Shown: in pieces, positions 1-7,022 of the stretch
How the letters are laid out: every line of letters begins with the position of its first letter
How positions within the stretch are numbered: position 1 is the stretch's first letter
Source: DAOOOW01 sp035387885
Lineage (GTDB): Bacteria; Patescibacteriota; Patescibacteriia; UBA2196
Reading direction: 5' to 3'
NCBI GenBank assembly: GCA_035387885.1
Contig: DAOOOW010000014.1
Coordinates: 1 to 28,061, forward strand
Length of the DNA: 28,061 bases
Position numbers and translations under genes: made by a program
Notes under the pieces: model-generated
What the model was told of the DNA's origin: nothing
Databases searched by the model: none
Seen by the model: the letters and a program-made list of their open reading frames with translations, nothing else

Positions 1-7
1 TTCATAG

Positions 8-32
8 ATCTTTATTCTAACCGAATAAAGAT
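8..32. other. Perfect 10-bp inverted repeat upstream of the first gene
   Basis: ATCTTTATTC (8-17) and GAATAAAGAT (23-32) are perfectly complementary around a 5-nt loop. No T-run follows on the plus strand, so it is not a standard intrinsic terminator. It could end a gene left of the window or sit in the leader of the small gene at 93. No convincing promoter was found between it and that gene. Confidence 0.5.
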
Positions 33-92
33 TGCATTTCAAAAGGGAATCGGGGCTAATAAATTTTACAAAAAAAAATAGTGAGGTAAATT

Positions 93-281
93 ATGATGCT
101 TATAGTGTTAGGAATTTCGATGATTATTGGTGGTTGTGTACTTTTTTATGGTTCTTTTGAAAACTATAAAGAAGGCCTTACACAATATGCCAAGCAAGAA
201 CTATTTTGTGGCATATTGTTTACCATCGTGGGATTGGGATTATTAATACTCAACAAATATTTCCCAATGGGCAGTAATTAA
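93..281 (+). CDS. Small two-helix membrane protein, function unknown
   Basis: This 62-residue protein is not recognised as a known family. It has two hydrophobic stretches, about residues 3-20 and 39-54, separated by a short polar loop containing ENYKEGLTQYAKQE, so it is probably a small inner-membrane protein with two transmembrane helices. A GAGGT ribosome binding site at 83-87 supports a start at 93; a second ATG follows at 96 and is equally well spaced. The gene is monocistronic and closed by an intrinsic terminator at 307-337. Strong ribosome binding site, short orphan protein and private terminator also mark four other small genes in the window, whereas housekeeping genes here lack such sites. 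The coding call is fairly sure; the function is open. Confidence 0.7.
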   Translation: MMLIVLGISMIIGGCVLFYGSFENYKEGLTQYAKQELFCGILFTIVGLGLLILNKYFPMGSN

Positions 282-306
282 AATAACCTGCCACCTACAG
301 ATTGTG

Positions 307-337
307 GCCACCGAGAACGCTCTCGGCGGCTTTTTTA
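307..337 (+). terminator. Intrinsic terminator of the 62-residue membrane protein gene
   Basis: GCC (307-309) and CCGAGA (311-316) pair with TCTCGG (321-326) and GGC (328-330) around an ACGC loop, with one mismatch. A run of T follows at 331-336. Confidence 0.85.
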
Positions 338-354
338 TTTTGGATTTTTATTTT

Positions 355-517
355 CTGGATTCCAGCTTTCGCTGGAATGACACCCGATTACAAATTTAGA
401 AATTTAAAATTTAGGCATAATGATAAATTTATATTACATAAAAATAAAATTCAAAACTATTTTTCCTAAATCAAATAGTTACATCACGGTGTCATCCTGA
501 CGAAAGTCAGGATCCAG
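355..517. repeat. Pair of inverted 29-nt palindromic repeats around a 105-bp AT-rich spacer
   Basis: The left unit (355-383) runs from CTGGATTCC to GGAATGACAC with an inner stem ATTCCAGC/GCTGGAAT. The right unit (489-517) is the same type inverted, from GTGTCATCC to GGATCCAG, with stem ATCCTGAC/GTCAGGAT. The spacer is very AT-rich. It holds a weak hairpin (AACTATT 455-461 with AATAGTT 474-480) followed on the minus strand by a T-rich stretch, which might end the operon at 534-4573. Nothing coding is seen in 282-533. GTCATTCC-type palindromes of this style are common in bacterial genomes. Here the GTCAT ends face inward, opposite to the pairs at 4636 and 25803. Confidence 0.8.
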
Positions 518-533
518 AAAGATTCTGAAAAAA

Positions 534-839
534 TTAGAACAATTCATTATATAAATCCTTCCAACCTGGATTAGCCTTTTCTATTAATTCTATTTTCCAT
601 TTTCTTTTCCAAAACCTAAGTTGTTTTTCTCTAATTAAAGCCGCATTAATGTCAGAATAATATTCATAATGAACCAATTTATCAACTTTATATTTTTTGC
701 TAAAACCGTCTAATGCTCCTTGTTTATGTTGCCACGCTCTATTCTTTAAATTATTAGTCACACCAATATACAAGGTGCCGTTTTTACCACTGGCGTTGAT
801 GTATACCCAATAATTATATTTCAAAGTTTTGTTTATCAT
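534..839 (-). CDS. Solo GIY-YIG domain nuclease
   Basis: This 101-residue protein is one GIY-YIG nuclease domain. WVYI (11-14) and LYIG (23-26) form the first two strands; Arg34, His38 and Glu71 (in IREKQL) are in the expected places for the catalytic Arg, His and metal-binding Glu. The C-terminal WKIELIEKANPGWKDLY resembles the small stand-alone GIY-YIG proteins found scattered in many bacteria, which have no repair partner domain. The ATG overlaps the ruvX stop (ATGA), so the gene is translated as the last member of the 4-gene operon. A pair of palindromic repeats begins 16 bp beyond its stop codon. Known biology: such solo nucleases are often linked with mobile or repeat-rich DNA. That this one acts on the neighbouring repeats is inference only. 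Confidence 0.9.
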   Translation of the reverse strand: MINKTLKYNYWVYINASGKNGTLYIGVTNNLKNRAWQHKQGALDGFSKKYKVDKLVHYEYYSDINAALIREKQLRFWKRKWKIELIEKANPGWKDLYNELF

Positions 840-1267
840 TTTCTTTTATTTTTCTCCAACCAACTTTGCAAAAGAATCTGGGCGGAAAGGGCGTCGAGAC
901 TGTGTTTTAGGACAGGTCGAGACCTGTCCCTACTAATTTTATTTTTATAAGCTTCAACAGTTGACCAGCGCTCATCTATTGTTTCTACTTTTAAACCAAT
1001 CCCCTTTTCTAATTGATGCGCAAATTCAAAAACCACTTCAGTGGTTTGGCTTTTATCACCGGTTAACCACAAAGGCATGCCAATAATAATTTTTTTAACT
1101 TTTTCCTGTTGGCAAATTTTTTTTAAATCAGAAATAATTTTTTGCCAAGAAGAAAAATCTTGCGTTTTTACTCGCAAGGTTTTATAAGCAAAAGCCATTC
1201 GTCCCTCATCATCAGACATAGCCAAACCAATATTTTTTGAACCATAATCTATAGCTAAAATTTTCAT
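836..1267 (-). CDS. ruvX: RuvX/YqgF RNase H-like nuclease with an in-frame palindromic insert
   Basis: This 143-residue protein has the YqgF/RuvX fold: DYGSKNIGLAMSD at residues 7-19 with catalytic Asp7, IIGMPLWLTGDKS near 61-73, ETIDERWST near 95-103 and SLDALSAQ at 123-130 with Asp125. In other bacteria this family acts in 16S rRNA 5' processing (YqgF) or as a putative Holliday-junction resolvase. The stretch SRDRSRPVLK (112-121), where family members usually have a Lys/Arg-rich mobile loop, is encoded by a perfect 20-nt palindrome at 910-929 that recurs in truB. The ATG overlaps the UGA of the upstream ATPase gene, and its own UGA, followed directly by UAA, overlaps the GIY-YIG start. Confidence 0.92.
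   Translation of the reverse strand: MKILAIDYGSKNIGLAMSDDEGRMAFAYKTLRVKTQDFSSWQKIISDLKKICQQEKVKKIIIGMPLWLTGDKSQTTEVVFEFAHQLEKGIGLKVETIDERWSTVEAYKNKISRDRSRPVLKHSLDALSAQILLQSWLEKNKRK
910..929. repeat. 20-nt palindrome inside ruvX, shared with truB
   Basis: GGACAGGTCGAGACCTGTCC is a perfect palindrome apart from its centre. Its reverse complement differs by one base from the copy at 12679-12698 in truB. Here the reading frame through it yields SRDRSRPV. Confidence 0.85.
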
Positions 1268-3078
1268 AATTTTACTCTTTGGCCCATTGGCACATCTTTT
1301 GCTGTAACTGTTGCCGGCTTTTTATCTTCAACTTTAATTTTTGATAAATCATTTAAAGAAACTTCTTGGGGCGCCATTGGGGAAACTTTCTGAAAATCTT
1401 TATCTAAATCATTAATTTTATTGCTAGACAAATGTTTATTATGTAGTTCTAATTTGCTAGTGTCTATCTGGCCATCTTTAAATTTTTTCAAACAATCTTT
1501 ACAAAAAACATTCAAATGGGCTTTAGGCACAAAAGTTAAATAAGTTTTTTTTAAACAATTATCACAAATTGCTTCCAAAACTTTTTCATCTTTAACAAAG
1601 GATTTTTTTTCATCTCCCGAAGAGCCCAAAGAAATATTATTTTTCTTAAAACCAGAAAAATTTGTGGAACCAGAATTGCTTTTATTGTACATTTTATCGG
1701 TGGTCACTCCGGCTTTAAAAATAACCTCGTCACCAGCCAATTTTTCCGATTCAGCTTGGAGTCTGAATGTTTCTTCCATGTTCAACCAACGAATAATTTT
1801 TTCTTCGACTTCAGCTTTGGGGTTAGCATAACGCTCGCGGCTAACCTTAATTACCTTCTCCATATTTTTTAAATTACGCCTGTCATTGGCCAATGGAGAC
1901 ATGGTGGTTGCCGAAAATGGTTTAGAATTAACACCATCGATCATTAATTTTAAATAAATTTCCCGATTATTAATGCTAACCAAATCTTCTTCTGTTAAAT
2001 ATGGTTCAAATTCTTTTAATAAGAAAAAAGCATCAGCTGCACCGACTCTGAAACAAACAATGGTTCCCACGTTACCAAAAATAGCATCACGAACTTTAGT
2101 GCTTTCTTTAGTGGATAATTGAGCAATATATTGATGGGATAAAATTAGACATAAATGATATTTTCTGGCTTCTGACAAAATATCTGCAAAAGATTCGGTG
2201 ACAAAATTTTGCATTTCATCAACATAGAGAAAAAAATCTGCTCTTTCTTTTTCTGCGATATCCACCCGACTCATGGCTGCCAATTGCAATTTAGTAACCA
2301 TCATAGCACCCAGTAAATTTGAATTATCTTCACCAATTTTGCCTTTAGATAAATTCATTAAAAGTATTTTTTCGTCATCCATAAACTTACGAATATCAAT
2401 AGTAGATTTTGGCTGGCCAACAATATTTCTAATAATAGTTGAGGATAAAAATTGTCCGACTTTATTTTGAATAGGTTGAATGGCTTCAATACGAAAACGA
2501 TCATTCCAGTTGGCATATTCATCAACCCAAAAAGATTTGACAATAGGATTAGAAACCTTATCAACTATTTTTTTACGAAATTCTTTATCTACTAAAAGCC
2601 GCATGATGCCAAGTAGTGTGTTACCTGGCACTTCTAATAAAGCCAAAATACAATTGCGCAAAATGTGTTCCATTCTAGCCGACCACATATTAGCCCAAAT
2701 TTTAGTGAAGACTCCCATTAAACCATCAGAAACTAAATGATTATATTCTGGTTCAACATTTTCTAAAATATTAAAGGCTATGGGGTATTCCAAATCGGCT
2801 GGATTAAAATAGACCACATCGTTAATTCTATGGGTGGGAATACATTCTAAAACTTCTTGCACATCATCGCCGTGCGGATCAAGATAGGCCAAACCATGGC
2901 CATTTTCAATATCCTGAATGATCATGTTTTTTAAAAGCGTGGTTTTGCCAACACCGGTTTTTCCCAAGACATACATGTGTCTTCTGCGATCATCTAATTT
3001 AATCCCAAATTTTTTGTCTTGATTACGAAAATTAGTTTTGGCAAAATAGGTAATTTCATTATCTGAATGATTGGGCAT
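1264..3078 (-). CDS. VirD4/TraD-like type IV coupling ATPase with C-terminal Cys cluster
   Basis: This 604-residue protein resembles the DNA-transfer ATPases of type IV secretion (VirD4/TraD/HerA superfamily). Walker A is GKTGVGKT (39-46) and Walker B is LYVDEMQNF in the middle third. The following SEARKYHLCLILSHQYIAQL matches the sensor region of TraM-recognition-type ATPases. There is no N-terminal membrane anchor; the protein encoded just upstream has a transmembrane helix and may supply one. Near the C-terminus two CxxC pairs (Cys505/508 and Cys526/529) suggest a zinc ribbon, followed by a low-complexity tail. The start is 5 bp after the upstream stop and the end overlaps ruvX by ATGA, so the genes are co-transcribed. 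Such a pair without a full conjugation apparatus is, from memory, frequent in CPR genomes; its role (DNA or protein transport, type IV pilus function) is not established. Confidence 0.88.
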   Translation of the reverse strand: MPNHSDNEITYFAKTNFRNQDKKFGIKLDDRRRHMYVLGKTGVGKTTLLKNMIIQDIENGHGLAYLDPHGDDVQEVLECIPTHRINDVVYFNPADLEYPIAFNILENVEPEYNHLVSDGLMGVFTKIWANMWSARMEHILRNCILALLEVPGNTLLGIMRLLVDKEFRKKIVDKVSNPIVKSFWVDEYANWNDRFRIEAIQPIQNKVGQFLSSTIIRNIVGQPKSTIDIRKFMDDEKILLMNLSKGKIGEDNSNLLGAMMVTKLQLAAMSRVDIAEKERADFFLYVDEMQNFVTESFADILSEARKYHLCLILSHQYIAQLSTKESTKVRDAIFGNVGTIVCFRVGAADAFFLLKEFEPYLTEEDLVSINNREIYLKLMIDGVNSKPFSATTMSPLANDRRNLKNMEKVIKVSRERYANPKAEVEEKIIRWLNMEETFRLQAESEKLAGDEVIFKAGVTTDKMYNKSNSGSTNFSGFKKNNISLGSSGDEKKSFVKDEKVLEAICDNCLKKTYLTFVPKAHLNVFCKDCLKKFKDGQIDTSKLELHNKHLSSNKINDLDKDFQKVSPMAPQEVSLNDLSKIKVEDKKPATVTAKDVPMGQRVKL

Positions 3079-3082
3079 AATT

Positions 3083-4573
3083 TTATATGGGTAAATTATC
3101 TGGAGGAATTTCTATTTCCGCAATGTCATTTTTCTTTTTATCTAAAACATTTTTAGCCACTGCATCGTTTGTGGCTGGTGTATCAGCATTAATGGTTGGT
3201 TTATTTTTTTTCAATCTTAATTCTTCTTTAGCTATGTCCTCTTCTGTTTCTGTGGGCAAAATATATGGTGCTTCAGCTCGTTTAGCACCAACTGACTTAA
3301 TGGCTGCAGTTCCAACCCCAACATATGGGAAATGATATAAGGAAGCCAATTCTTCCACATTTAAAACAAATTTGCCACGATTTTCATTTATGCCAGCCCA
3401 CATGCTTCTAGATTTATAATTTCTTAAAATTTTCTTTTGTAAATCATACAAACGACCTGGAAAAATCTTTTTTTCCCAAGGCTTAATACTAGTCATAGTC
3501 CCACTAAGCGGTTTAAAACCATTCAAACCCGCATGAGCTTTAAAAGCTCCCCAAAAACCAGAAACACCGGTGGCTTTATTCATACCAGGTTTTTTACCTA
3601 AATAAATATATCTTATTTTAGTTTGAAAACCAGTTTTACTAGCTTTATTTTCAATGGCTTCCACAGTAGCCCGCTCTGCTGGCGAAAGATAAAGCATTTT
3701 TGAAGGTAAATCATTTTTCTTTTCTTCCTTAGCTTCTACATTAGCATGGACAAATATACTATCTGCCATTTTTGTAATTGCATTACCAGTGGAATTTAAA
3801 AAACTATCAGCCAATCCTGATTGTTGTTTTTTCCCTTCTTCTTTAACACCCATAATTTTTTTGGCTTCTTTTAAAACACCAGGTTGCCAATCTGGATCCA
3901 TAACTGGTTTAATAATTATTTGCAACCAACCCATTTCGCCTGGACGAAATTTACTAAATATTTCCAAAACAGAAGCTGTGGGGTCAACAATGGTTCTGGC
4001 CATGGCGTGTTCAAACTGCGGGTAGGTTTTAATAGGATAAGCTTCGTCTTTAAGTTCTTGCAATTGAGCACCCCATAAATCATAACCCAACTCTTTAAAA
4101 TTTTCTGGGGTAATATCTTTGGTGTAATCTTCAATCAGACTAATTTGGGCTTCCGGATATTGAGCATAAATTGCCGCTTCCACTAAATCTTTAAGAATAT
4201 CTTGGGCTCTAATAATATATTGGACATAGCCGCCCACAGAAACCAATTCTAAACTATAACAGACCTGAAATTTGCCATCCAACCACTTTTCGCTAAATGT
4301 TGGTGCGGCCACAATGCCCCAAAGTTGATTAAAAATTTGTTCAATAGCTTTGGGAGATTGCTCACTATTTCTTGGCGCATCAATAGCCAAACAAACATAT
4401 TTTAATTTGCTAGCAAAAATTCCTTGACGAGAATTAAGCCAAATTAGTATAAAACCACTAACCAAAGCATAAACAACAAAAATAAAACCGCCATGGGCTA
4501 AAATAAAACCAAAGCTAGCCAAAGGATTATTGCCAAAGTCTACCTGGCTAAAATATTCTAAAAGTATTTCCAT
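3083..4573 (-). CDS. Membrane-anchored partner of the VirD4-like ATPase
   Basis: This 496-residue protein has one strong N-terminal membrane segment (about residues 21-46, GFILAHGGFIFVVYALVSGF). A long cytoplasmic-looking region follows, with PRNSEQSPKAIEQIFNQLWG and a central AIENKASKTGFQTKIRYIYLG. The C-terminal part is charged and Pro/Asn-rich. It matches, from memory, a conserved CPR protein of unknown function that regularly precedes the VirD4-like ATPase; the exact domain name cannot be verified here. Position as first gene of the operon, just behind an extended -10 promoter, and only a few bases before the ATPase gene suggest a membrane dock or assembly factor for that ATPase. That function is inferred from context. 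No catalytic motif is visible. Confidence 0.8.
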   Translation of the reverse strand: MEILLEYFSQVDFGNNPLASFGFILAHGGFIFVVYALVSGFILIWLNSRQGIFASKLKYVCLAIDAPRNSEQSPKAIEQIFNQLWGIVAAPTFSEKWLDGKFQVCYSLELVSVGGYVQYIIRAQDILKDLVEAAIYAQYPEAQISLIEDYTKDITPENFKELGYDLWGAQLQELKDEAYPIKTYPQFEHAMARTIVDPTASVLEIFSKFRPGEMGWLQIIIKPVMDPDWQPGVLKEAKKIMGVKEEGKKQQSGLADSFLNSTGNAITKMADSIFVHANVEAKEEKKNDLPSKMLYLSPAERATVEAIENKASKTGFQTKIRYIYLGKKPGMNKATGVSGFWGAFKAHAGLNGFKPLSGTMTSIKPWEKKIFPGRLYDLQKKILRNYKSRSMWAGINENRGKFVLNVEELASLYHFPYVGVGTAAIKSVGAKRAEAPYILPTETEEDIAKEELRLKKNKPTINADTPATNDAVAKNVLDKKKNDIAEIEIPPDNLPI

Positions 4574-4599
4574 TGTTTGTCCACTAATTAATATTAGTG

Positions 4600-4608
4600 A
4601 TTATAGCA
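4600..4608 (-). promoter_or_regulatory. Extended -10 promoter of the VirD4-like operon
   Basis: On the minus strand TGCTATAAT is a perfect extended -10 (TGN then TATAAT), about 27 bases before the ATG at 4573. No good -35 is visible, as is common with extended -10 promoters. The leader would be only about 20 nt and lacks a clear ribosome binding site. Confidence 0.6.
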
Positions 4609-4635
4609 TAAAAATAAAAAATGGGGAAAAGTATT

Positions 4636-4832
4636 TGTCATTCCCGACCGTCTCGCCGATCCAAGGCGGGCGGATCGGGAATCCCAGCTATCTCAAACTG
4701 CACATTAAATTAATAAAAAACAAATTCTAAAATTATAAGATATTTAATAAATTTATTTTTAACTGCTATCCACGGGATCCCCGCTCCGCCCGTCCCGCTT
4801 TGGAGGCGGGATGAGGCCGGCGGGGATGACAC
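4636..4832. repeat. Pair of inverted GTCATTCC-type palindromic repeats
   Basis: The left unit, 4636-4687, begins TGTCATTCCCGA and ends TCGGGAATCCCAG. The right unit, 4773-4832, begins GGGATCCCCGC and ends GCGGGGATGACACA, with an inner stem GTCCCGC/GGCGGGA. They face in opposite directions with GTCAT ends outward, and lie 85 bp apart. The left unit is almost identical, inverted, to 25873-25922. The rest of the intergenic stretch 4574-4890 holds a promoter, AT-rich DNA and a weak terminator; no gene is seen. Confidence 0.82.
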
Positions 4833-4845
4833 ACTGAAGCGGACA

Positions 4846-4877
4846 AATAAAAAAGACGTCCGTAAAACGACCTTTTA
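4846..4877 (-). terminator. Probable terminator after lepB
   Basis: On the minus strand AAAAG-GTCGT pairs with AC(G)GAC-(GT)-CTTTT around a TTT loop, with small bulges, and runs into TTTTTTATTT. It lies about 15 bp beyond the lepB stop. The bulges make this a moderate call. Confidence 0.45.
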
Positions 4878-4890
4878 ATTATAAAAAAAC

Positions 4891-5664
4891 TTATTGTTTT
4901 TTAAACCAAATTTTACCAACTAAGGATTCAGCTGACACTGGACCTATAATTCTTGAATCTTTGCTAATAGGTCTATTATCACCTAGCACATAATATTCAT
5001 TATTGGAGAGTTCTAAAATATTTTTATCAAGACCGATAGTTTTTATGTCTGCCCCTAAATAAGGTTCCAGCAATTTATAACCATCGGGATTTTGAGCATC
5101 ATATAAATAAACAAAGCCATCCTTTAATTGAATTTTTTCTCCTGGTAGACCAATAATTCTTTTGATAAAATACTGCCTTTGATTGTCAGGGTTTTTAAAA
5201 ATAACAACATCGCCACGATTAAAATTTTTATCAAATTTATTGATCAATAAATAATCGCCATTCTGATAAGTAGGTTCCATTGCCTGTTTTTCAGAAACAA
5301 AAGGCTCTACCACAAAACTGCGTACTGGTAAAACTATGACGAAAGACAAAACAACGGTAATTATTACAAAAACTATATAAATAGCTATATTCTTTTTCAA
5401 ATTTGTCTGATAAAATTTTTTCAATAAAATATGAAATATCACCAATCCAAAGAAAATCTCAAGAACGGTAATGATAATGCTGTTTTTTGATATAACACTT
5501 ATGATTACCCCAATAATTAAAATAAATATTATTTGCAACAAAGAAACAATAAGTGCTTTTTTATAAGTAGCCTCATTTAATCTAAATATTTTTGTGGTAG
5601 CATAAAAAAGTAAAGCATCTAAAGCCACTGTCACAATAAACAACATTAATAATATAATAATCAT
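4891..5664 (-). CDS. lepB: Signal peptidase I-like protein with Ala at the nucleophile position
   Basis: This 257-residue protein has a long hydrophobic N-terminal half (about residues 1-22, 36-58, 62-82, 92-113), so three or four membrane helices instead of the usual one or two. A signal peptidase I domain follows. Recognisable boxes are QAMEPTYQNGDYLL (127-140, box B), GDVVIFKNP (151-159), YFIKRIIGLPGE (165-176, with the general-base Lys168) and YVLGDNRPISKDSR (box E). In the family the residue just before Met of box B is the catalytic Ser; here it is Ala128, encoded by GCA. The nearest Ser is Ser124, four residues upstream. The protein may be inactive, may use another nucleophile, or may have a shifted site. 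The gene follows the sigma-like gene by 13 bp and ends before a probable terminator. Confidence 0.85.
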   Translation of the reverse strand: MIIILLMLFIVTVALDALLFYATTKIFRLNEATYKKALIVSLLQIIFILIIGVIISVISKNSIIITVLEIFFGLVIFHILLKKFYQTNLKKNIAIYIVFVIITVVLSFVIVLPVRSFVVEPFVSEKQAMEPTYQNGDYLLINKFDKNFNRGDVVIFKNPDNQRQYFIKRIIGLPGEKIQLKDGFVYLYDAQNPDGYKLLEPYLGADIKTIGLDKNILELSNNEYYVLGDNRPISKDSRIIGPVSAESLVGKIWFKKQ

Positions 5665-5677
5665 AATTTATAAAAAA

Positions 5678-6814
5678 TTAATTGTTAACTTGTTTTATAA
5701 TATATTTCCCATCTTTTTTTTCAAAATTATTTTCATCTTTCAATGCCAATTTAATAGTCGCTGGTTTGACCATTTTTTTATCTGACATAATTTTAATAAT
5801 TTCTTCTTCGCTCAAAGCACCTTTTTCCTGCAGAATATTTTTAAGCACTTCACGCACATTGCCAGAAGTATAACCCCATTCTTTCAAACCATAAACACCT
5901 CTGCCAACCAAAACAAATCTTTGATCAAAAATCAATTCATTATGCACAGTAGCTGTTTTTACGCTTCTATGATCAGCCCAATTTTTATTGATAATCTCGG
6001 CGATATCTGTGAAATGTAAAGGTTTTTGGTGATGCAACATGACCAAATATATTTTACCGTTAATTCTTTTAGGATTAGTATATTCCCATTTGGATAAACC
6101 CCACTGATTAAATGGCGTGGTCGTAAATTTCTTGCTGGCATGCAAATAACTATTAATCACATAATTCAAACTATTATTACTCTTTTGCAAAAGCTCATTA
6201 ATTTTATCTATTTTTTCTTTATAATAATCTGATTTAGTAAAATGTTCCAATAATTCTGTCTCGGGCATGACTGTATTTTTTTCTGTTAAAATATTTTCTA
6301 AAGTTAAAATAATTTCTAAAACCAAATCAAAAGTTGCGTCTAAAGATTTCCAACCATGTTCAAATTCGCTGTGGGCTACTTTTTCTAAACCACTTAAAAA
6401 ATTGGCTAATAAAAATTGAATATAAACAGCAGATTCTTGCTGGTCATTGACAATATTTTTTAGTTTGTTGATTAAAAAAACTTCGGAAATTACTCCACCA
6501 TATTCTATGACTAAATCCAAAATCAATCTATTAAAGGGTGCTACTATTTCTTCATATTTTTTATTCTTGACAATGTTTTTAATAGCTTGATTTTCTATCT
6601 GACGCACTCTTTCTCTGGTTAAATTAAAACGTTTACCAATAGCATCCAAGGTCAAAGATTTTTGTCCTTCAAAACCATAACGTAAACGCAAAATTTTGGC
6701 TTCTCTTTCGCCAATTAATGCTAATAATTCGTCAGTCATTTTTTGAGCATTAAAGCTAATCTTAGCCTTATTTCTCTCAATATCAGTAATTTTATTTAAA
6801 ATATTTTCTTCCAT
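5678..6814 (-). CDS. Sigma-70 region 4 plus HARE-HTH-like DNA-binding protein
   Basis: This 378-residue protein starts with a sigma-70 region 4-like unit: LLALIGEREAKILRLRYGF (30-48), then LDAIGKRFNLTRERVRQIEN (56-75), the classic -35-recognition helix-turn-helix. Regions 1, 2 and 3 are absent, so it cannot melt promoters as a true sigma factor. The middle is helical with no motif recognised. The C-terminal 130 residues contain KIYLVMLHHQKPLHFTDIAE and RFVLVGRGVYGLKEWG, typical of HARE-HTH domains such as in the RNA polymerase delta subunit, followed by another winged-helix-like segment. It is likely a polymerase-associated or sequence-specific regulator. It has its own good promoter (6824-6852) and is co-transcribed with lepB. 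Confidence 0.78.
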   Translation of the reverse strand: MEENILNKITDIERNKAKISFNAQKMTDELLALIGEREAKILRLRYGFEGQKSLTLDAIGKRFNLTRERVRQIENQAIKNIVKNKKYEEIVAPFNRLILDLVIEYGGVISEVFLINKLKNIVNDQQESAVYIQFLLANFLSGLEKVAHSEFEHGWKSLDATFDLVLEIILTLENILTEKNTVMPETELLEHFTKSDYYKEKIDKINELLQKSNNSLNYVINSYLHASKKFTTTPFNQWGLSKWEYTNPKRINGKIYLVMLHHQKPLHFTDIAEIINKNWADHRSVKTATVHNELIFDQRFVLVGRGVYGLKEWGYTSGNVREVLKNILQEKGALSEEEIIKIMSDKKMVKPATIKLALKDENNFEKKDGKYIIKQVNN

Positions 6815-6823
6815 ATATTAATA

Positions 6824-6852
6824 AATATACAACATTTATTAAAATATGTCAA
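6824..6852 (-). promoter_or_regulatory. Promoter of the sigma-like/lepB operon
   Basis: The minus strand has TTGACA (6847-6852) and TATATT (6824-6829) separated by exactly 17 bp, matching the housekeeping consensus at 11 of 12 positions. The ATG is at 6814, giving a leader of only a few bases. Translation would be nearly leaderless, in line with the missing ribosome binding site. Confidence 0.75.
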
Positions 6853-6936
6853 ACGGCAGCATCATTTTAGCATTTTAACATATTAGTATTTTAACATAAA
6901 AAATAATTTAAGAATTAAGAATATTTAAAAGACTTT

Positions 6937-6973
6937 AAAAAAATAAAAAGGTTCAAGGCAGAGCCATTGAACC
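6937..6973 (-). terminator. Strong intrinsic terminator of the secDF operon
   Basis: On the minus strand GGTTCAA-T-GGC pairs with GCC-T-TTGAACC around a TCT loop, followed by TTTTTATTTTTTT. Confidence 0.9.
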
Positions 6974-6979
6974 AACAAA

Positions 6980-7022
6980 GATCATTTGTGCTCTAGTCAG
7001 GAGACTGGAGCGAACACAGATC
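6980..7022. repeat. Imperfect long hairpin between the secF stop and its terminator
   Basis: GATC, TGTG, CTC and AGTC on the left pair with GACT, GAG, CACA and GATC on the right, around an AGGA tetraloop. The secF stop codon overlaps its base. It has no T-run of its own, so it is either an RNA 3' stabiliser or a palindromic repeat. It shares GACTGGAG with the hairpin in the alaS leader at 27791-27840. Confidence 0.6.
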
